NCBI RefSeq assembly: GCF_018742245.1
Contig: NZ_CP036132.1
Span: forward strand, 1,855,001-1,919,000
Direction of reading: 5' to 3'
DNA from: Bacillus mycoides
GTDB lineage: Bacteria; Bacillota; Bacilli; Bacillales; Bacillaceae_G
Length of the DNA: 64,000 bases
Below are positions 34,321 to 43,168 of this stretch, in pieces. The position numbers and the translations under genes are program-made. The notes beneath the pieces were generated by a model. That model was not told where the DNA came from. It did not search any database and saw nothing but the letters and a program-made list of their open reading frames with translations. Positions within the stretch are counted from its first letter, which is position 1, and every line of letters begins with the position of its first letter.

Positions 34321-34404
34321 ATGAAACGATTAGTACGTACGGAAATAACCACCACCTGCATGGAAAAATGGCAGAGCAAGGTGATTGATAGAGATAAACA
34401 ATAA
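34321..34404 (+). CDS. Small ORF with threonine run before hom, possible leader peptide
   Basis: A 27-residue ORF starting MKRLVRTEITTTCMEKW, with AAAGGAGGTG eight bases before the ATG. It contains four threonines, three of them consecutive ACC codons and the run preceded by isoleucine (ITTT), resembling in kind the threonine operon leader peptides of enterobacteria. It lies after the T-box terminator and 22 bases before hom, so it is translated only when the T-boxes allow read-through. Its ACC codons match the proposed T-box specifier. Translation is inferred from the ribosome binding site only. Confidence 0.5.
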   Translation: MKRLVRTEITTTCMEKWQSKVIDRDKQ

Positions 34405-34426
34405 AATTTTAGGAGGAGATTAGAAG

Positions 34427-35722
34427 ATGAATAATGTTATTAATGTTGGGGTATTAGGGTTAGGTACTGTCGGAAGTGGTGTTGTCCATATTTTGAAAGA
34501 ACATTATCAAAAGATTGCTCTTGATACAGGATATGCAGTAAAGGTAAAGGCAGTCGTTGTACGTGATTTGGAAAAAGAACGTGATGTTTGCATTGATGGA
34601 ATCGTAGTAACAAGTAATGTCGATGAAGTTCTAAATGATTCAAATATTGATATTGTAGTAGAGGTAATGGGCGGAATTGAAGAAGCGAAACAACATATTA
34701 TGAAGGCTTTGCAAAGTAAGAAACATGTCGTAACAGCAAATAAAGATTTAATGGCCGTATACGGTGCGGAGCTTTTGCAATTGGCAAATAAAAATGAATG
34801 TGATTTATGTTATGAAGCAAGTGTAGCGGGTGGGATTCCAATATTAAGAGGATTAACAGACGGGTTAGCGTCGGATCAAATTGAAAAAATAATGGGAATT
34901 GTAAATGGAACAACAAATTACATGTTAACAAAGATGAGTCAAAATGGATGGTCGTATGAAGAGGCTTTACAGGAAGCACAAAAATTAGGATTCGCAGAAT
35001 CAGATCCGACAGCAGATGTAGATGGACTAGATGCGGCGAGAAAAGTAGCAATCCTTGCGAACTTAGGGTTTTCGATGAATGTTTCTTTAGATGATGTGCA
35101 AGTAAGAGGGATTCGAAAGATCGAAAAAGAAGATTTACAAATGGCTGAAAAGTTAGGGTTTACTATGAAATTAATTGGTAAGGCGGAGAAACACGGATCA
35201 GCCATTCATTTAAGTGTGGAACCGACTTTATTACCAAGTCATCATCCGTTATCGAATGTAAATAATGAGTTCAATGCGGTGTATGTTCATGGCCAAGCAG
35301 TAGGAGAAGTGATGTTTTACGGGCCTGGAGCAGGGAAGTTACCGACTGGCTCTGCTGTAGTAAGTGATATTATTTCAATCGTTAAAAATATGAATCAAGT
35401 TCCGAAAAATAAAAGTGCGTTAAAAGAACCAGTGCCTTACGAATTACAAGGAGATGAAGAAGTTGTTTCGAAATATTTCTTACGTATTTCATTACGAGAT
35501 GAGCCAGGGATGTTGCAACAAGTAACAGAATGTTTCGTTAATTATTCTGTAAGTTTAAAAGAAGTTATTCAATTACCTTTAAATAGGGAACTTGCAGAAG
35601 TCGTTGTTGTGACACATCAAACTTCAAAGTATCAATTTGAACGAGTTTTAGGAGCGATAGAAGCTGTCGCAAGTGAAATAAACAGTTACTATATTATTGA
35701 GGAGGAAAAACAATATGTATAA
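34427..35722 (+). CDS. hom: Homoserine dehydrogenase
   Basis: NAD(P)H-dependent reduction of aspartate semialdehyde to homoserine, the branch to threonine and methionine. The nucleotide-binding loop is [13 protein letters not shown]; the catalytic region includes [17 protein letters not shown] and [11 protein letters not shown]; a C-terminal ACT domain begins near residue 350 ([15 protein letters not shown]) and probably mediates feedback inhibition by threonine. The length of 431 residues is normal. TAGGAGGAG precedes the ATG. It is the first gene of the T-box-controlled operon and overlaps thrC by eight bases. Confidence 0.97.
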   Translation: MNNVINVGVLGLGTVGSGVVHILKEHYQKIALDTGYAVKVKAVVVRDLEKERDVCIDGIVVTSNVDEVLNDSNIDIVVEVMGGIEEAKQHIMKALQSKKHVVTANKDLMAVYGAELLQLANKNECDLCYEASVAGGIPILRGLTDGLASDQIEKIMGIVNGTTNYMLTKMSQNGWSYEEALQEAQKLGFAESDPTADVDGLDAARKVAILANLGFSMNVSLDDVQVRGIRKIEKEDLQMAEKLGFTMKLIGKAEKHGSAIHLSVEPTLLPSHHPLSNVNNEFNAVYVHGQAVGEVMFYGPGAGKLPTGSAVVSDIISIVKNMNQVPKNKSALKEPVPYELQGDEEVVSKYFLRISLRDEPGMLQQVTECFVNYSVSLKEVIQLPLNRELAEVVVVTHQTSKYQFERVLGAIEAVASEINSYYIIEEEKQYV

Positions 35723-36773
35723 AGGATTATTAAAACAATATGCTTCTTATTTACCAGTGAATGAAAACACACCTGACGTAAGCTTAATGGAAGGGAATAC
35801 ACCCCTTATTCCATTATTAAATATATCAAAACAATTAGGGATTCAGTTATACGGGAAGTATGAAGGAGCGAATCCGACAGGCTCGTTTAAAGATCGTGGT
35901 ATGGTAATGGCAGTTGCTAAGGCGAAAGAAGAAGGTTCGGAGGCAATCATTTGTGCATCAACAGGTAATACGTCAGCATCAGCTGCAGCATACGCGGCCC
36001 GCCTCGGAATGAAATGTATTATCGTAATCCCGGAAGGAAAGATTGCGCATGGGAAATTAGCACAAGCGGTCGCTTATGGAGCGGAAATTATTTCAATAGA
36101 AGGGAACTTCGATGATGCACTTAAGGCTGTAAGAAATATTGCTGCAGAGGAGCAAATTACATTAGTTAACTCGGTAAATCCTTACCGAATTGAAGGGCAA
36201 AAAACAGCAGCATTTGAAATTTGTGACCAGTTGAAAAATGCACCAGATGTTTTAGCTATCCCAGTTGGGAATGCGGGTAATATTACAGCATACTGGAAAG
36301 GTTTCTGTGAATATGAGAAAGAAAAAGGCTATAAGAAGCCAAGAATTCACGGTTTTGAAGCGGAAGGAGCAGCAGCAATTGTAAAAGGACATGTCATTGA
36401 GGCACCTGAAACAATCGCAACAGCGATTCGCATCGGTAATCCGGCAAGTTGGTCGTATGCAGTAGAGGCTGCCGAACAGTCTAATGGTGAAATAGATATG
36501 GTGTCAGATGAAGAAATATTACATGCGTATAGATTGTTAGCAAAAACGGAAGGGGTTTTTGCAGAGCCAGGATCGAATGCTTCATTAGCGGGCGTAATTA
36601 AACATGTTCAATCTGGGAAAATCAAAAAAGGCGAAACAGTTGTTGCAGTTTTAACTGGAAATGGTTTAAAAGATCCTGATATCGCAATTTCTTCTAATAA
36701 ATTTGATATTGCAAGTGTGTCAAATGATATAGAACAAATTAAAGATCATATTAAAGGGGTGATTATGTCGTGA
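35715..36773 (+). CDS. thrC: Threonine synthase
   Basis: PLP-dependent conversion of phosphohomoserine to threonine, 352 residues. The PLP lysine is Lys59 in TGSFKDRGM; the phosphate-binding region is [15 protein letters not shown], and IPVGNAGNI lines the cofactor site. It is the short Bacillus-type enzyme. The ATG is placed behind GAGGAGGAAAAAC within the end of hom. The stop codon overlaps the start of thrB, so hom, thrC and thrB are translationally coupled. Confidence 0.97.
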   Translation: MYKGLLKQYASYLPVNENTPDVSLMEGNTPLIPLLNISKQLGIQLYGKYEGANPTGSFKDRGMVMAVAKAKEEGSEAIICASTGNTSASAAAYAARLGMKCIIVIPEGKIAHGKLAQAVAYGAEIISIEGNFDDALKAVRNIAAEEQITLVNSVNPYRIEGQKTAAFEICDQLKNAPDVLAIPVGNAGNITAYWKGFCEYEKEKGYKKPRIHGFEAEGAAAIVKGHVIEAPETIATAIRIGNPASWSYAVEAAEQSNGEIDMVSDEEILHAYRLLAKTEGVFAEPGSNASLAGVIKHVQSGKIKKGETVVAVLTGNGLKDPDIAISSNKFDIASVSNDIEQIKDHIKGVIMS

Positions 36774-37663
36774 TACCACTAAGAGTTCGTGTTCCTGCTA
36801 GTACAGCGAATGTTGGACCAGGATTTGATTCTGTTGGAATAGCTTTGTCATTATATTTAGAAGTAAGTGTAAAGGGAGAAGCTGATAAGTGGCAAGTGAT
36901 ACATTCTTTTGACGATTCAATTCCAAAAGACGATAAAAATTTAATTGTTAGCACGGCATGTAAAGTATGTCCTTCTTTATCACCCCATATAATAGAAGTT
37001 ACTAGTAATATTCCGCTGACAAGAGGGCTAGGAAGTAGCGCATCAGCGATTGTAGCAGGAATAGAGCTTGCGAATCAACTTGGAAATTTACACTTAACAA
37101 CTGATCAAAAAGTTCAAATTGCTACAAATTTTGAAGGGCATCCAGATAATGTTGCTGCTTCTATATTAGGTGGAACTGTAATCGGAGCACTTGATGGAAA
37201 GAATGTTTCGGTTGTAAGAATTGAAAGTAAGGAATTAGGCGTAATTTCTCTTATTCCAAATGAAGAGCTAAATACAGATGAAAGCCGATCTGTATTACCA
37301 GAAATGTTTCCGTTTCATGAAGCAGTTAAAGCTAGTGCGATAAGCAACGTATTAGTAGCTGCGTTTTGTCAAAAGAAGTGGGAAGTTGTAGGTGAAATGA
37401 TGGAAAGAGATCATTTTCACGAGCCGTATCGATTAGAACTCGTACCGCTATTACCATCTATTCGTAAATGTGCAAAAGAATTTGGTGCATATGGAACGGC
37501 GCTTAGCGGTGCGGGGCCATCCATTTTCATATTAACGCCGTATGAGAAGCGTCAAGAAATCGCTGAGCAATTAGCGAAAGTATTTACAGCTATGAAAGTA
37601 TGTGAGCTTGAGATCGATCATAAGGGGATTACTGTAAATAAGGAAGAACATATTGGATTATAA
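36770..37663 (+). CDS. thrB: Homoserine kinase
   Basis: GHMP-family kinase phosphorylating homoserine, 297 residues. The N-terminus [18 protein letters not shown] and the ATP-binding motif [16 protein letters not shown] are both typical; the C-terminal glycine-rich segment [12 protein letters not shown] is also present. The start is GTG, with AAAGGGGTGA upstream. It is last in the operon, which ends at a compact terminator. ThrB and ThrC carry out the last two steps of threonine synthesis from homoserine. Confidence 0.97.
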   Translation: MIPLRVRVPASTANVGPGFDSVGIALSLYLEVSVKGEADKWQVIHSFDDSIPKDDKNLIVSTACKVCPSLSPHIIEVTSNIPLTRGLGSSASAIVAGIELANQLGNLHLTTDQKVQIATNFEGHPDNVAASILGGTVIGALDGKNVSVVRIESKELGVISLIPNEELNTDESRSVLPEMFPFHEAVKASAISNVLVAAFCQKKWEVVGEMMERDHFHEPYRLELVPLLPSIRKCAKEFGAYGTALSGAGPSIFILTPYEKRQEIAEQLAKVFTAMKVCELEIDHKGITVNKEEHIGL

Positions 37664-37690
37664 AAAGAGCTAGCATCGCTAGCTTTTTTA
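37662..37690 (+). terminator. Rho-independent terminator of the thr operon
   Basis: AAAAAGAGCTAGC and GCTAGCTTTTTT around a three-base loop, directly at the thrB stop codon. Confidence 0.9.
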
Positions 37691-37779
37691 TGTTGTAAAT
37701 ATATTTTAAATCAGCATATAAAATGAAAATGAGTATTGTATAATTCAGTAAAGAGCGTATTAATTTTGGAGGTGATTAT

Positions 37780-37992
37780 ATGAGTTCAAAAGAGTCACCA
37801 GAAGAAAAAAGAGAACACATAAGACAAAGTGAGTTAAAAAATAACCCTACCGGTTCTTTGAATGATGGGCTCAATAGAGCGGAATCAGGTAGCCCTGTTG
37901 ATATAACAGGGGGCATGAATTGGAAAGGTACAGGGATATTAATTTTAGTGCTAGTTTTAGGATATATTATATACACTTACTTTTTCAGTTAA
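37780..37992 (+). CDS. DUF6366 family small membrane protein
   Basis: A 70-residue protein with a polar, glutamate/lysine-rich N-terminus (SKESPEEKREHIRQSELK), the segment NNPTGSLNDGLNRAESG typical of DUF6366, and one C-terminal hydrophobic helix (GTGILILVLVLGYIIYTYFF). Function unknown; probably tail-anchored in the membrane. TTGGAGGTGAT precedes the ATG. It is monocistronic. Confidence 0.8.
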   Translation: MSSKESPEEKREHIRQSELKNNPTGSLNDGLNRAESGSPVDITGGMNWKGTGILILVLVLGYIIYTYFFS

Positions 37993-38007
37993 GGAAAGCC
38001 TAGTGAA

Positions 38008-38061
38008 ACTTTAATTTGTTTAATCACATTATTTGTGAGAGTAAAAAACAAGGATTAAAGT
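38008..38061. repeat. Long imperfect inverted repeat (bcr-like remnant?)
   Basis: ACTTTAAT-TTGTTT pairs with AAACAAGG-ATTAAAGT (two-base bulge), with an inner TCAC/GTGA stem. The left end GTGAAACTTTAAT is identical to the first 13 bases inside the bcr1-like copies in this window, but the rest differs. Confidence 0.45.
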
Positions 38062-38118
38062 CCCGCTGTATTACATATTAAAAAATAAATTATAGTTATT
38101 TGAGAATTTTTTATACTC

Positions 38119-38157
38119 ATAATAGAGCTAGCGTTATGCTAGCTCTATTATTTTTTG
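38119..38157 (+). terminator. Rho-independent terminator
   Basis: AATAGAGCTAGC and GCTAGCTCTATT form a perfect 12-base stem with a five-base loop and a T-run. Confidence 0.88.
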
Positions 38158-38208
38158 CCACATTCCTGTAACAAAGCACCTGTATATTCAGTGGTGGAGG
38201 TGCAGAAG

Positions 38209-40512
38209 ATGAAAAAAATGATAGCGATATGTCTTCTTACAACTATATCATTTTCGACTTTAGTCGGGTGTGATGTAAAAGGTAATAATGCTGTACAAGA
38301 GTCTAAAATAAAGAAAGCGACGTATAAAGATTTTACTTACGATGTAAATCCAGAGACTTTTACGTTAACTGTAGAACATGATGGTGTAAAGGAACAGGCA
38401 TCACAACCGTTACCAAAAATGAAGGTATCGAATTTAAAAAAAGACAAGGATCATACATCGTGGGAATATCCAGATCAAAAAGTAAAAGTAAACTTAGAAA
38501 AGAAAAAAGATCACTTAAATATCGAAGTGGAATCGACTGGTGCAGAAAGCTTTACATGGCCGAAAGTACAAGCTGAAAATTATACACTTCCATTATGGGA
38601 AGGTAAGCAAATTCCAAGTAATGATGAGAATTGGAAGAAGTTTTTAAAGGATGATTCGTATTCATTTGCTGAATCATTTTCTATGAAGTTTTTTGCATTA
38701 AATGGTTCTAAATATTCGATCGTATATATTGCGAATAATATGTTTAATAATGAATTGAAATTTCATTCAGATCCGAAAATAGGGTTTGATTTTACACATG
38801 AATTCCCGAGTATAAATAAAAATAAAACATATGGCTTTCAATTATATGTGACAAATAATGATGCAGTAAGTATCGCAAAACTATACAAGGACAATATTAT
38901 TGAAAAAGGTGAATTTAAAACATTACAAGAAAAGGCAAGAAAAAATAAAGAAATTGAAAAACTTTACGGTGCAGGTCATTTTTATTTTTGGAATCAAAAT
39001 GGTTTATCAGAAAGTAATGTAAATTGGCCAAAGCTAAGGGAGCAAATAAATAGTCCGCTGTTTAGCCATATAAAAGAGCTTATTCAAAAGAATAGTTCAG
39101 AGCCTGGGGAACTGAATGTATTTGAACAAGTAAGTAAACAAGATTTCATTGATAAGTATCAAAAAAATGTTATTTTGCGTTATGTAAACGAAGCATTATC
39201 AATGAAGGAATTGTATAAAGAGGATATTTTCCCGAAAGTTGATCAGGAAGCTAGTGTGTTATTAAAGAAAGGTGTAGATCACTTATCGAAGACAGAGCTG
39301 TATAGCTTAAATAAACATTTACTAAAGTCAGTACTCGGTGATGCGGTTGAAGAAGTAAGTAAATGGGGTAATGCAGATGGAACGGATATACTAAAGGAAA
39401 TGAAAGAGGCCGGGATAGAAAAGGCATGGATTGGTCTACCGAACTGGGAACAAGGATATATGCAACCTAATTTTGTTACAGAAGCTAAGAAAATGGGATA
39501 TTTAGTTGGTCCGTATGATTCTTATCATTCCATTCATGAAAAAGGTGATAAAAATTGGAACACAGCTTCCTTTAATGATCCATCGTTATATGAAGAAGCA
39601 ACTGTAACGAAGAAAAATGGAGAGAAAGTGCAAGGGTTTTTAGGGAGAGGCCGAAAATTAAATCCGACATTATCACTTCCTAGTGTAAAAGAACGAATGA
39701 ACGATATATTACAAAATGGCCCTAAATATAATTCATGGTTTATTGATTGTGACGCGACGGGCGAAATTTATGATGATTATTCAACAAAACATTTAACGAC
39801 ACAAGAACAAGATTTAAAAGCACGATTAAAACGAATGGATTATATTGCACAAGAAAAAGGTATGGTAGTTGGCTCAGAGGGCGGAAATGATTTTGCGAGT
39901 AGTACGATTGCATTTGCTCATGGAATTGAAACGCCAGTTATTAAATGGGACGATGAAGATATGAGAAAAAACAAAACAAGCCCGTATTATGTAGGTGGAT
40001 ATTGGTCACCAAATCAAAATGTTCCCGAAAAATATGCAAAACAAGTACCGTTGAAAGAAGAATATAAGCAAGTATATTTAAATCCAGTATATTCGGTACC
40101 ATTATATAAATTAGTATACAACGATTCCGTTATTACAACGCACCATTGGGAATGGGGAAGTTTGAAGGTGAAAGATGAAGTTGGAAATCGTATGTTATAT
40201 GAGTTATTGTATAATGTTCCTCCGTTGTACCATTTAGATGAAGTAGAGTGGAATAAGCATAAAAAAGAAATTACACAGCATCTGAAAGTTTGGAATGAAG
40301 TTCATGAAAAAGCAGTAAAAGAAGAAATGACGAACTTTGCATATCTGTCAGAAGATAAGCTAGTACAATCTGCTTCATATGGAAAAGATATTAAAATTAT
40401 TGTGAATTTCTCAAATAAAGATGTAGAAATAGAAAAAACGAAAGTACAAGCAAAATCAGCTTTAATTAATAATAATGGGAAGCAAATGATATACACACCA
40501 AATGAGAAATAA
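38209..40512 (+). CDS. Lipoprotein with glycoside-hydrolase-like (GH101/GH129-related) domain
   Basis: A 767-residue exported lipoprotein: signal MKKMIAICLLTTISFSTLVGC with a lipobox near residue 21. A beta-rich N-terminal region is followed (about residues 390-680) by TIM-barrel-like segments such as WIGLPNWEQGYM, YLVGPYDSYHSIHE, WFIDCDATGEIYDDY and VGSEGGNDFASS. The aspartates in FIDCDATGE are candidate catalytic residues. I recognise it as related to the GH101/GH129 endo-alpha-N-acetylgalactosaminidase-type barrels, with moderate confidence; the true substrate is unknown. The ATG has GGAGGTG upstream. A bcr1-like repeat begins at its stop codon. Confidence 0.7.
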   Translation: MKKMIAICLLTTISFSTLVGCDVKGNNAVQESKIKKATYKDFTYDVNPETFTLTVEHDGVKEQASQPLPKMKVSNLKKDKDHTSWEYPDQKVKVNLEKKKDHLNIEVESTGAESFTWPKVQAENYTLPLWEGKQIPSNDENWKKFLKDDSYSFAESFSMKFFALNGSKYSIVYIANNMFNNELKFHSDPKIGFDFTHEFPSINKNKTYGFQLYVTNNDAVSIAKLYKDNIIEKGEFKTLQEKARKNKEIEKLYGAGHFYFWNQNGLSESNVNWPKLREQINSPLFSHIKELIQKNSSEPGELNVFEQVSKQDFIDKYQKNVILRYVNEALSMKELYKEDIFPKVDQEASVLLKKGVDHLSKTELYSLNKHLLKSVLGDAVEEVSKWGNADGTDILKEMKEAGIEKAWIGLPNWEQGYMQPNFVTEAKKMGYLVGPYDSYHSIHEKGDKNWNTASFNDPSLYEEATVTKKNGEKVQGFLGRGRKLNPTLSLPSVKERMNDILQNGPKYNSWFIDCDATGEIYDDYSTKHLTTQEQDLKARLKRMDYIAQEKGMVVGSEGGNDFASSTIAFAHGIETPVIKWDDEDMRKNKTSPYYVGGYWSPNQNVPEKYAKQVPLKEEYKQVYLNPVYSVPLYKLVYNDSVITTHHWEWGSLKVKDEVGNRMLYELLYNVPPLYHLDEVEWNKHKKEITQHLKVWNEVHEKAVKEEMTNFAYLSEDKLVQSASYGKDIKIIVNFSNKDVEIEKTKVQAKSALINNNGKQMIYTPNEK

Positions 40513-40660
40513 TAAAGTGAAACTTTAATCAGAGGGGGTGTTCATCTCCCACTGATTATTAGCCTTCACCAATCAAAATTTCACGGCACAAACTTGACTC
40601 TTTATTCCTGCTAAATTGTGAGGTGAAAATCTTACTACCTGCAAATAACAGAATGATAAA
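40512..40660 (+). repeat. bcr1-like interspersed repeat, diverged copy
   Basis: A 149-base element bordered by ATAAA at both ends. Its first 50 bases match the copy at 28501 closely (AGTGAAACTTTAATCAG and CACTGATTATTAG), while the second half is diverged but keeps the order ACGGCA...TTGTGAGGTGAAAATCTTACT. Its first base is the last base of the glycosidase-like stop codon. Confidence 0.65.
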
Positions 40661-40776
40661 TCTGCAAATTAGAATGTTTAGAAGTGTTAAATTTTTGAAG
40701 TTGATAAACAGTGACTTGCCAAAAATGAGTACGAGAGTATAATGTGAAATGGAATACATATTGGATTCATGATGTA

Positions 40777-40796
40777 ACCTTACAAAAATGTAAGGT
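40777..40796. promoter_or_regulatory. BceR-like inverted repeat upstream of the LCP gene
   Basis: ACCTTACA-AAAA-TGTAAGGT, a perfect 8-base-arm repeat with a four-base spacer, about 75 bases before the start codon. It fits the TnACA-N4-TGTnA type recalled for BceR-like response regulators and is repeated, almost unchanged, before the ABC permease gene at the window end. Confidence 0.55.
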
Positions 40797-40871
40797 GATT
40801 GAAAGGAAATTCAATATGAAGATTACTAGACATACATTATACTAGGAAAAGAGAAAGAGAGGAGAATGAAC

Positions 40872-41873
40872 ATGAGCTCTGAATTAGAACAAAACACGAG
40901 AAGCAATAAAAAACGTTCTAAAAGAAAATCAATAAAATGGTTCATTTTAATTCCATTTTTCCTACTTGTTTTTGGAGGAGTAGGATATGGATCGTTTATA
41001 TATAACAAAGCAAAAGCTGTTGTAAGTGATGCATATGCAAAAATTGATAAGTCATCAAAAAGGGACAAAGAAGTGGAACCCTTAAAGGATAATATTTCGA
41101 TTTTAATCATGGGTGTCGACGGAAGCGAAATGAGAAAAAGCCAATATGGCGAAGCAGTTCGAACAGATGCACTTTTATTAGCGACAATTAATAAAGATGA
41201 TAAATCCGTTAAATTAGTAAGTATTCCTCGTGATTCACGTGTTTATATTCCATCTAGAAAGAAATTAGATAAAATTACACACGCACACGTATTTGGCGGT
41301 GTTGAAAGTACAAGAGATACAGTGGAACGATTTTTAAATGTTCCAGTTGATTATTATGTGAAGTTTAACTTTGAGTCATTTGTACAAATTGTAGATTCAA
41401 TTGGTGGTATTGATATTGATGTACCGGTTACTTTCACAGAACAAGATAGTAAAGACCAAGCAGGTATGATCCATTTAGAAAAAGGTTACCAACATTTAAA
41501 TGGTGAACAAGCCCTTGCACTTGCTAGAACGCGTAAAATTGACAGTGATGCAATGCGTGGTCAAAGACAACAACTTGTAATTGAAGCAATTGCGAAAAAA
41601 GCAATGTCTGTTCAATCTATTAGTAAAATGGGCTCTCTACTTGATGCAGTTGATAAAAATATGAAAACAAACTTAACGTTTGATGATATGCTTGCTATTA
41701 CGAAAAATATGGCTGGATCTGACCTGCAAATGGAAAAAATGCAAATAGAAGGAACGGATAAACGTATTGGTGGTATTTATTATTACATTCCAAACGAAAA
41801 AAATGTGAAAGATATTTCGAATAAGTTAAATGAGCATTTAGGTGTTACACCAAAACCAACTCGAAATGAATAA
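40872..41873 (+). CDS. LytR-CpsA-Psr (LCP) family protein
   Basis: A 333-residue membrane-anchored phosphotransferase-type enzyme: a lysine/arginine-rich cytoplasmic start, one hydrophobic anchor (about residues 25-45) and an extracellular LCP domain. Conserved LCP segments are ILIMGVDGSEMR, RTDALLLATIN, VSIPRDSRVYIP, NGEQALALARTRK and the arginine-rich RGQRQQLVIEAI. LCP proteins attach teichoic acids or other secondary polymers to peptidoglycan. The second of two nearby ATGs is chosen because AGAGAGGAG is seven bases from it. An inverted repeat in the promoter suggests envelope-stress control. Confidence 0.9.
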   Translation: MSSELEQNTRSNKKRSKRKSIKWFILIPFFLLVFGGVGYGSFIYNKAKAVVSDAYAKIDKSSKRDKEVEPLKDNISILIMGVDGSEMRKSQYGEAVRTDALLLATINKDDKSVKLVSIPRDSRVYIPSRKKLDKITHAHVFGGVESTRDTVERFLNVPVDYYVKFNFESFVQIVDSIGGIDIDVPVTFTEQDSKDQAGMIHLEKGYQHLNGEQALALARTRKIDSDAMRGQRQQLVIEAIAKKAMSVQSISKMGSLLDAVDKNMKTNLTFDDMLAITKNMAGSDLQMEKMQIEGTDKRIGGIYYYIPNEKNVKDISNKLNEHLGVTPKPTRNE

Positions 41874-41877
41874 GTAT

Positions 41878-41909
41878 AAAAAAAGGTTGGCCTCAGCCAA
41901 TCTTTTTTT
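41878..41909 (+). terminator. Rho-independent terminator of the LCP gene
   Basis: AAAAAAAGGTTGGC and GCCAATCTTTTTTT (one G-U pair) around a four-base loop. Confidence 0.9.
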
Positions 41910-42331
41910 ATGGAAATGGATTGCTTTATTTGTTTTTTTAGTAGAAAAGCTACTAGGTTTTTCAAGTCTACATTCAAATCATTTAAATTTATATAAACAA
42001 AAGGTGTAATTGTACGATATACTAGAGGAGAATAATTGGTAATTAACTCCTAAAGTAGAGAAAATAGATTCATCTCATTACAAATTGAAAGCGAATTGAA
42101 TTGATGGAAGATCAAACAGGTTAAAACAAATCTTCTTGAAAGTTGTACATAGTGCAATCAAGAATTGGTATGAAAAGAATAAAGAGTTTGTTGAGGCAGG
42201 AACAATAATTTTGATAAAACTCCCACTATAATTCATATATTGTTTGTTTATATAGTGTAATAAAATAAATAGATGTATAATTATATTGGGTGATTTATAT
42301 ATAAGATTAATAGGGAGAGGGAATCGATAGA
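41910..42331 (+). other. Intergenic region before the deacetylase gene
   Basis: About 420 bases without a supported gene. TAGTAG/CTACTA arms near 41939-41955 form a small hairpin. A frame of about 43 codons without start codon or ribosome binding site is open at 42100-42231 and may be chance or a gene remnant. AT-rich sequence at 42230-42310 probably holds the deacetylase promoter. Confidence 0.4.
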
Positions 42332-43153
42332 ATGGAAAAAGCTTTTAATATTAAACGAGTAGTAGTCGTTTTAATAGCGATTGCAGCAGTAGCTATTGGG
42401 TATTTCATGTTTCAATCTATTACTTCACCAGCAAAAGCTGTTGCGAAACAAGAAAATGTAATACAGCTTGCAAGTGAACAACCGAAAGTTGAAATGAATA
42501 AAACGGCACCAAGTCGTTTTAATGGACAGGAAAGAAAAGTTGCTTACCTTACATTTGATGATGGGCCAGGAAAATATACGGCTGAATTATTGAATATGTT
42601 AAAACAGCATGATGCGAAGGCGACATTCTTTTTAATTGGTGCGAATGTGAAACAGTTTCCTGATTTAGTAAAACGTGAAAATGCAGAAGGACATTATGTT
42701 GGAATGCATAGTATGACACACAATTTTGCGAAGTTATATAAAAATGGCGAGTATGTTAATGAAATGAAAGAAGATCAAGGCTTAATCGCAAATATTATTG
42801 GGAAAGCCCCTAAATTAACACGTCCTCCATACGGATCGATGCCTGGTTTAAATGAAGGTCTCCGAAATAAAGTAGTTGAGGATGGTTTAAAAGTGTGGGA
42901 CTGGACAATTGACTCTTTAGACTGGAAATACAATAAAGTACCAGTGGATGCAGCGGCAGCGCAAATCGCTCAAAATGTATTAGCTGGTGCAACAAAACCG
43001 CAAGAAGTCATTTTAATGCACGACATTCACCCGCAATCAGTTGCTGCTGTGCCAGCAATTTTAAAGGGTCTAAAAGAAAAAGGTTATGAATTTGAGGCAT
43101 ACCATGAAGAGAATCACTTCCCAGTGAATTTCTGGCACGATAACCGTATGTAA
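42332..43153 (+). CDS. Polysaccharide deacetylase (peptidoglycan deacetylase, BC1974/PgdA-like)
   Basis: A 273-residue carbohydrate esterase family 4 protein anchored by one N-terminal hydrophobic segment (residues about 9-27). The NodB motifs are LTFDDGPG, HSMTHNF (metal histidines), RPPYGS, the IDSLDWKY segment and ILMHD with the catalytic histidine. It is the second deacetylase in the window but is not a close copy of the first, having a signal anchor and different spacing. It resembles B. cereus BC1974 as I recall it. The 3' end nearly touches the next gene, encoding the YkyA lipoprotein, so the two form an operon. Confidence 0.9.
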   Translation: MEKAFNIKRVVVVLIAIAAVAIGYFMFQSITSPAKAVAKQENVIQLASEQPKVEMNKTAPSRFNGQERKVAYLTFDDGPGKYTAELLNMLKQHDAKATFFLIGANVKQFPDLVKRENAEGHYVGMHSMTHNFAKLYKNGEYVNEMKEDQGLIANIIGKAPKLTRPPYGSMPGLNEGLRNKVVEDGLKVWDWTIDSLDWKYNKVPVDAAAAQIAQNVLAGATKPQEVILMHDIHPQSVAAVPAILKGLKEKGYEFEAYHEENHFPVNFWHDNRM

Positions 43154-43168
43154 TTGGAGGAATTGAAG

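Noticed and set aside
34698..35205. Long open frames antisense to hom
   Set aside because: They are leucine/histidine-rich shadows of the coding strand with no family resemblance.
42100..42231. Frame of about 43 codons that looks protein-like (contains KNWYEKNKEFVEAGTI)
   Set aside because: No ATG/GTG/TTG start with a ribosome binding site and no recognised family; it could be a decayed gene but cannot be supported.
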